A DNA stretch of 14,355 bases from Spirogloea muscicola (lineage: Eukaryota; Streptophyta; Zygnematophyceae; Spirogloeales; Spirogloeaceae): contig WELB01000046.1 of assembly GCA_009602725.1 (NCBI GenBank), positions 144,744-159,098 on the forward strand, read 5' to 3'. Positions 9,445 to 14,355 of the stretch are shown one piece after another (the stretch's first letter is position 1; each line of letters begins with the position of its first letter). A model generated the notes under the pieces. It did no database searches, was not told where the DNA came from, and worked only from the letters and a program-made list of their open reading frames with translations. The translations under genes were made by a program, and so were the position numbers.

Positions 9445-9579
9445 CTCACGTGTTTTGACCCGCGGTTACTGAGCGGGTCATTCTGCTGTAGGTTATGTAG
9501 GTCTTAGATGTGCTTGCCTTTGTACTTGGCCATTTGGCCTTCGTTTGTTTCAATTCGAATACACGGAAATTCTCACGTG
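9445..9579. promoter_or_regulatory. Pair of G-box (CACGTG) motifs bracketing the insertion
   Basis: The palindromic G-box CACGTG occurs at 9447-9452 and 9574-9579, inside the two flanking direct repeats. G-boxes are known binding sites for plant bHLH and bZIP factors. The second one apparently arose from the target-site duplication, and both lie 230-365 nt upstream of the PhyH start. Function is not shown by the sequence. Confidence 0.4.
9453..9571. mobile_element. 119-bp insertion flanked by 8-bp direct repeats (possible miniature element)
   Basis: The block lies between CTCACGTG at 9445-9452 and CTCACGTG at 9572-9579, and it is missing from the paralogous copy A. An 8-bp duplication fits the target-site size of hAT-type DNA transposons or some MITEs. 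The ends do not show good terminal inverted repeats (TTTTGAC against a right end whose complement begins AATTTCC), and there is no poly-A tail as in a SINE. Inside is a perfect 7-bp stem, GACCCGC (9457-9463) with GCGGGTC (9473-9479). Positions 9457-9539 have a diverged inverted relative at 9918-10002. The element class is therefore open. Confidence 0.55.
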
Positions 9580-9917
9580 AAGCAGTCCCTAGGGTTCAAG
9601 TAAGTGAAGTTGGGTTTCCAGGGAGCAAGCACTTTAATAAAAGGATAACTGATGGGCGATGGCTGTATTAATATCCAATAAGCCCCTGACTCGGGTAGGT
9701 TACCACGGTCTCAGGGTACACAACCCCTGGGTGAATGTTTCTTAAGACCTGTACTTTAAGAAGAATAAAAGCTCGCCCAGTTTCTGAGGAGGACTGATAC
9801 AGCTTCTCCAAGGTGAAGAAATCGCCGTGAAGGGCCAGCCCAACGGAATGTGCAAGATGGCGATAGCTGAGATTGGCCAGCTAGTCTAGAAACGGAGCCT
9901 GTATTGAGTGATGGAGC

Positions 9918-10002
9918 GCCTGAGTGGTCCAGCACAGGGGCAAGCACATCGACAGATGTACGTCACCTGCTGCTAAGCTGACCCGCTGAGTAACCACGAG
10001 TC
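9918..10002 (-). repeat. Second, inverted copy of the short dispersed repeat
   Basis: Read on the minus strand this matches 9457-9539 at roughly 70 percent by eye. The first 24 positions differ at only three (GACTCGTGGTTACTCAGC against GACCCGCGGTTACTGAGC), and both share ATGTGCTTGCC further in. Clear flanking duplications are not visible. Divergence suggests it is older than the copy at 9453-9571. Confidence 0.6.
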
Positions 10003-10616
10003 AGCAGGTAGAGGTCGCTAACTGATGCCCGAATATAAGACGGCAGATGACAAGCGCTTCTGCCACCAGCTAAAGCTTGACCAGCTTTCTGGTTGCAAAT
10101 GAAGACGTTCTAGAATGGAGGACTTGGCTTTTAGAAGCCCTGAGTTTGCTTGTGCTGCTGAGCTCTATACATAGAACTTCCATATACATGATGGGTGAGC
10201 TCGAGATCCCAGAGCGCTGACTTGCTCCACTACTTAAGGTTACTCATACTCGCTCAATTTTTAGGTTACTTAAAATTACTTCCTCTCAAGCTAGTAAGCG
10301 GTGTCTGAGATAATGGCAGTGGGGGGAATCTCAGTAGTGCAACATGTATGTCTCAATCGTTTTTCTGCTGCCATTACCAGCTTCTGCCCATAAGATGTGT
10401 CACTCGTTTACTTCCTGGCAGAGAGTGCAAGGTTTGCCTAGCGTTAGCTTGCTCTGGCTGCAACTTAGCGGCTGCATCGCCGTTTACCTACGGATTCCGA
10501 CTTCATCGACCAGGTCTTGGAAATTGATGACAGCAGTAGAGGAAAGAGCGACGACAATATACAGCACTGAAAGTGGCTCAGAGGTACTATGCCCTCGATC
10601 ATTTCAACAGATATGG

Positions 10617-10776
10617 ACACAGGAAAGTAGGCACTTTGCCATACCAAACTCCTATATCAAGCCCAGAGGGGCACAGGAAAGTAGGCACTTTGCCATACCA
10701 AACTCCTATATCAAGCCCAGAGGGGGACAGGAAAGTAGGCACTGTGCCATACCTAACTCCTATATCAAGCCCAAAG
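10617..10776 (+). repeat. 54-bp x 3 minisatellite
   Basis: Three head-to-tail units start with AGGAAAGTAGGCACT at 10621, 10675 and 10729, an exact 54-bp period. Units 1 and 2 are nearly identical; unit 3 carries several substitutions. Because 54 is a multiple of three, two plus-strand frames stay open across it and encode 18-residue repeats (one contains HFAIPNSYIKP, the other GTLPYQTPISSP). It is not a CRISPR array: there are no unique spacers. Confidence 0.92.
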
Positions 10777-10807
10777 AAACTCTACTACCAAACATTTCTA
10801 TTCTATT

Positions 10808-10930
10808 GCTCAATCGAGTCAATAACTGTAAGCTGGTTTGAGCTGCCTGACAAGTTTTGCAGATCAAATCTAGATTTCTAGATTTCTAATGCTCAATCGA
10901 GTCACTAACTGTAACTGTGAGTTTGAGCTG
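10808..10930 (+). repeat. Imperfect direct repeat of about 38 bp
   Basis: GCTCAATCGAGTCAATAACT at 10808 recurs as GCTCAATCGAGTCACTAACT at 10891. Both are followed by a short variable part and then GTTTGAGCTG (ending at 10845 and 10930). A smaller tandem TCTAGATTTC doublet lies between them. This looks like local slippage or duplication next to the minisatellite. Confidence 0.75.
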
Positions 10931-11145
10931 TAGGCTGCAGTGAGAAGAGGGAGGGGTTGAGAAAGCAGCAGCAAAATTGGAATGGTCGACTTGAGTAGTG
11001 TCTCTAGCTCTAGTGGTGAACGAAGTTGGTACAATGAATAAGTATTTTAAGTTGTACATGAGGCTATGAGAAAGCCTCAGAAGGGTCAGGTCGGACTTGC
11101 AGGTAGTCCTTCGAGTTGGCTAAAATCCAGGTCGCCTTCACCCAT

Positions 11146-14081
11146 TTAATGGGCAGCTCGGAACCTGGTGAAGTATGATGGGAAGAACACCTGTCGAGGT
11201 CCTACGTTGCTCCTTGGGCAGGACTGGAAACCAGGCATGGCCTTGAGGATTTGCGAGGTGTCCTTCAGGCCAAAATCACCCGCGGTTGAGTTGACGAAGG
11301 CTAGTCCGTATTGGGTCTCGGCTGCAGCAATGGAAGCTGCAAAATAGCTTTGATAGGCCAAGGTGTTCAACTTGGGCATGTTTGGCGCCCAACTGAGGCT
11401 GAAGTACTCGGGTCCGCTCCGAGAGATTGGTGCCACCGTAGCAGACTGCAGAGACACAGGACCACAATTTCTGAGTAACGGTGGGATATTGCCGTTAGAA
11501 AAGCTGACAGGATCAGGTGCAACATTCTGCACTGCTAAGTAAGTGACTAAGTGTTTTCCCTGTCGTGACATCCTGCAAGTATACTCTTGACGAGCCTTCT
11601 ACTACGGCCACTAGCAAGATGGCCGAAGATAGTTTGATCTGTGAACAGCCATTATCGAATCTGCAGCACCCTTATTTTCAAGGATTTTGATTAATCACCT
11701 GCCAGTAGTTTCGGGTCGGCATGCCGCTGCAGCCTCCAGTGGTGCTTGCATTCAGACCGCCAGGAGGGTTGCAGGTGACACCGTTGATTGACTTGATGGA
11801 GCAAAAATTCGTCAGCCAAGGGTATTGCTGCAGCAAAGGTTTCAGAGTACTCTAATGTCAGATTCACTGGAGACAGACGATGACCTGCACAGCTGAATTT
11901 TCGCCACAGGCAAGCACTCAAGGATACTACTGCTCGGCCCTGACATGTTTGCATGATGCAAGCAAGGACATATTCTGGCTCACCGCTTGGAACGCGGGGG
12001 TGTTCCAGTACTGGATTCTTTGGGCATCCCAATATGAGCCAGGGTCTCTATTACAGTTCCATAGGTACTGGGGTGACATGTAACCAGCTTGGGCAGTATT
12101 CTCAATGATAAGCATCCCGTTGATGGTGTTGGAATGGCCAGTATTCATCTTCAGGCCGTTGCTACTGCCATGGCAGACCATGCCTTGGACCGTGACCCCA
12201 GAGCTGCCAAAGTCGATATAGAGACAGTGGGGAATTGTCCCAATCACATAATTGCAGCTCAACACATTGTCTGTCATTCCACGTCAGCAGACATGTCAGG
12301 AAAGCCGCTATTGTCATTGTCATGCTGGCAGAGCCAGATCAAAGACACGAGGATCTTGACGCAGATGAACATCTCAGCCTGCCAGCAACTTCTCAAGTAT
12401 CGTGAGGCCAGGTTGGGCCCAGCATGCAGGGTGGATTCAGGCTAACCTGGGTTGATCCAGTGAGTCGCAAAGTATATGCCAGTAGCGTCTTGAATGACAG
12501 GAAACTCGGGGGCAATGAAGATGTAGTTCTTGCTGACAGTATTGTACATGGCTGTCACAATTGGTCCACAGTATGCAGCTTAGACACAGCTTGAAGACAC
12601 ACTAGAGTAGACAGTGAGCAATGATGCAAATAACATCAATTTGTCTTTGTTGCTGCCGCGTGATCTTATCCGCTATATTAATGTATGTGAACCAAGACAG
12701 AAGGAAAGCCTGGCAAAAGAAAAGCTTGGCAAAGTACACTCACCATCTCCCACGTTGTGGGAACCTCGGCCGAGGGAGACACCGGCGAAGGTGAAGTCTG
12801 TGATGTAGTTGTTGATCACCTCCACTCCAACGGCCCCATAAGCAAGGCTGATGCCCGTAACATAGCCCTTCACAACATTGTTGGAGATGACATTGTTCAT
12901 TGGCGTGAAATCTGGTGCATCATAGCCGCCAGTACTTCCAACGATGACCGCCCAGTCCTCGGAATCGATGGTGAGCGAGTCCAGGACGGAGTACGTGCTC
13001 GAGAAGAGGTGCACAGCACCCGTGATGCTGCCTCTGCCAACTTGGACGGATGTGGAGTCAAGGATCGCCAGTGCCGGGCAGTAGGTGGTCTCGATCCCAC
13101 TGAAGACCTCCCAGGGGCACGGCTTGGGGGACGAGGCGGCGTTGATGGGCATAACGATGTTGACATTCGCAAGAAGAAGATGGTTGACCCCGTTGATGAA
13201 GATGCCCGCCGTCCTGTCTGACGCGGGCCTGAAGCTGGCAACTCTCCCCAGTCGTGACTGGATGATGGTGCACGAGAAGCGGGAGTCGAGCACGAGCTGC
13301 GTGCTCAAGCTGATGTCCTGCTGGAGCACCAGCACGACTGTGGTGGTTGGGGGGTACTGCAACCGCTTGTTGATGTCGTTCACACTGGTGACGTTGATGG
13401 TGACATTATTCAGGCTGCAAGGACCTGCGACACGATGTAAATGAGCAGATCAGTGTCAGCATCTGTGACTGCAGAAGTCAGTCAGCATATGATAAAGTTT
13501 TACAGGAGTGCGACTCGAGCTTGCTGGTATTGATCAAAAGCGACTACCACCAGATGCACTATCTGCTGGCCCCTTCAAGCACTTTCCAGCGCTGTCACGT
13601 CAACATGCAAGCAACAGAGAGCAGCCGCCGCGCACTCACTTGTCGCTGCAGCCGCTGCCAACGAACGCAGCCTCGTGTTGGCAGTGAAGGTCCTGGTGGA
13701 GGGAGGTGGTGGGAAGGCAGTCGGGGCGGGGGAGGAAGGTGGGGCCGAAGTGGGCGCAGAGGCAGGCCCGAGCTGGGCATTGGGTGCCCCAGAGCCTGCC
13801 AAGCAGCAGCGTTTTCAGTTTTGCAGATGGCGATTCTGTGAAGAGCAGGAGGTACAACGAAGATGAGCATGCGCTTATTAAGAGTGAATTGAAGACAGGA
13901 TCTAGCTATTTCTACCAAGGAGGTCGACACAGGACTTGATTGCGGCTCAGATCTAAGTGAAAGCTGGAGCGACGAGGTCTTAGAAGGCCAAGGGTTAAGT
14001 GTGGCTCAGCTCACCAGTGGCCAGGGCTGCGGCGACAGCGGCGTAGGCGCAGAGGAAGCGGAGCGCCTGATGAGGACCCAT
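11146..14081 (-). CDS. Secreted right-handed parallel beta-helix protein, 7 exons, 601 aa
   Basis: This is probably an extracellular protein with a pectate-lyase-like fold; such proteins include polysaccharide lyases, epimerases, hydrolases and NosD-like proteins, and which this is cannot be read. Exons (minus): 14081-14015, 13795-13640, 13424-12744, 12551-12447, 12270-11984, 11827-11699 and 11526-11146; introns are GT-AG (156-219 nt) and all phases agree. Exon 1 encodes a typical signal peptide (22 residues, Ala-rich core). Residues 24-60 form an Ala/Pro/Ser-rich linker, as in wall proteins. From about 90 to 430 the protein shows the Asn/Gly/Val-rich periodicity of stacked helix coils (NNVISNNVVKGYVTGISL, NNYITDFTFAGVSLG, LSCNYVIGTIPHCLYIDFG). 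A later aromatic segment (SYWDAQRIQYWNTPAF, YPWLTNFC) and a C-terminal GDFGLKDTSQILKAMPGF resemble the ends of multi-domain beta-helix enzymes. There are several N-glycosylation sequons (NVT, NAST, NST) and many cysteines. No catalytic residues can be assigned confidently. Confidence 0.87.
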
Positions 14082-14230
14082 TGCAGGAATCGGAGTCGAC
14101 CGTCAGAAGCTGGCTGCTTGGCGAGCAGCGCGCCGTGGGAGAAGCTTTGGTCGTGGCGAGGTGGCTGGCTTCTCGAGGCGAGGAGGAAGAGGAATGTGGG
14201 GGGAGGGCGTGGGAGCAGCTGAAGGTGGTA

Positions 14231-14355
<125 letters not shown>

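Larger units (their letters stand above)
9417..9608 (-). repeat. Copy B of the PhyH 5' duplication, interrupted by an insertion
   Basis: Positions 9417-9452 and 9580-9608 together match copy A (9198-9259), with one extra T and a few substitutions. The match is broken exactly at CTCACGTG, which is present on both sides of a 119-bp block absent from copy A. Copy A therefore serves as an internal empty-site reference for the insertion. Confidence 0.8.
9609..11145. other. Repeat-rich spacer between the PhyH and beta-helix genes, no supported gene
   Basis: This stretch joins the upstream side of PhyH to the 3' end of the beta-helix gene, so it should contain the latter's 3' UTR at its right end. 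It holds a diverged dispersed-repeat copy (9918-10002), a three-unit 54-bp minisatellite (about 10617-10776) and a local direct repeat (10808-10845 against 10891-10930). One 165-codon frame (10344-10841, plus) runs through the minisatellite, but it has no known domain and I do not call it a gene. Confidence 0.6.

Noticed and set aside
9451-9575. Solo LTR with TG...CA ends covering the insertion
   Set aside because: TG and CA can be found at these positions, but the flanks next to them do not form a matching target-site duplication, and the block is short for an LTR.
10617-10776. Possible CRISPR array
   Set aside because: The whole 54-bp unit repeats without unique spacers, there are only three copies, and the setting is a eukaryotic nuclear genome with no cas genes.
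13085-13841. Long plus-strand frames opposite the beta-helix exons
   Set aside because: They are antisense to exons whose translation, splice sites and phases all agree, and they show no domain of their own.

Overview
The window is eukaryotic nuclear DNA and most likely comes from the green lineage, probably a streptophyte-type green alga. This is inferred from three things. The genes are broken by many short GT-AG introns (115-455 nt). The exons favour G/C at third positions, while the spacers are more A/T rich. The gene content is a high-molecular-weight plant-type purple acid phosphatase, a phytanoyl-CoA-dioxygenase-like enzyme and a secreted parallel beta-helix protein, with a degenerate CCCTAAA telomere-type patch in one intron. 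The sequence alone cannot name a genus; a Klebsormidium-like alga is one plausible guess.

Three complete multi-exon genes could be rebuilt exon by exon, with intron phases agreeing at every junction. (1) Plus strand, 764-3865, ten exons, 494 aa: a secreted purple acid phosphatase carrying all seven expected metal ligands. (2) Minus strand, 9215-6416, seven exons, 418 aa: a PhyH-family Fe(II)/2-oxoglutarate dioxygenase behind a long N-terminal extension that looks like an organelle transit peptide. (3) Minus strand, 14081-11146, seven exons, 601 aa: a signal-peptide-bearing, Pro/Ala/Ser-linked right-handed beta-helix protein, probably acting in the extracellular matrix or cell wall. The phosphatase and PhyH genes are convergent; the beta-helix gene lies upstream of PhyH on the same strand. 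Nothing shows that the three act in one pathway, although two of the products are predicted to be secreted.

Between the genes are two long spacers (3866-6415 and 9216-11145) with no convincing gene. The second is rich in repeats. It holds a partial duplication of the PhyH 5' end, with its start-codon region turned into a short upstream ORF. That duplicate is split by a 119-bp insertion flanked by 8-bp direct repeats that each contain a G-box (CACGTG). A diverged inverted relative of the inserted segment lies about 0.4 kb away, and there is also an 8-bp x 5 microsatellite and a 54-bp x 3 minisatellite. The region 5' of the phosphatase has a 41-bp foldback and a TC tract. A 92-nt GA/TC tract sits at a similar distance upstream of the beta-helix gene, on the same relative strand.

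No unmistakably new multi-gene system is visible. The most interesting material is the small insertion and duplication complex upstream of the PhyH gene, and the unassigned function of the beta-helix protein.
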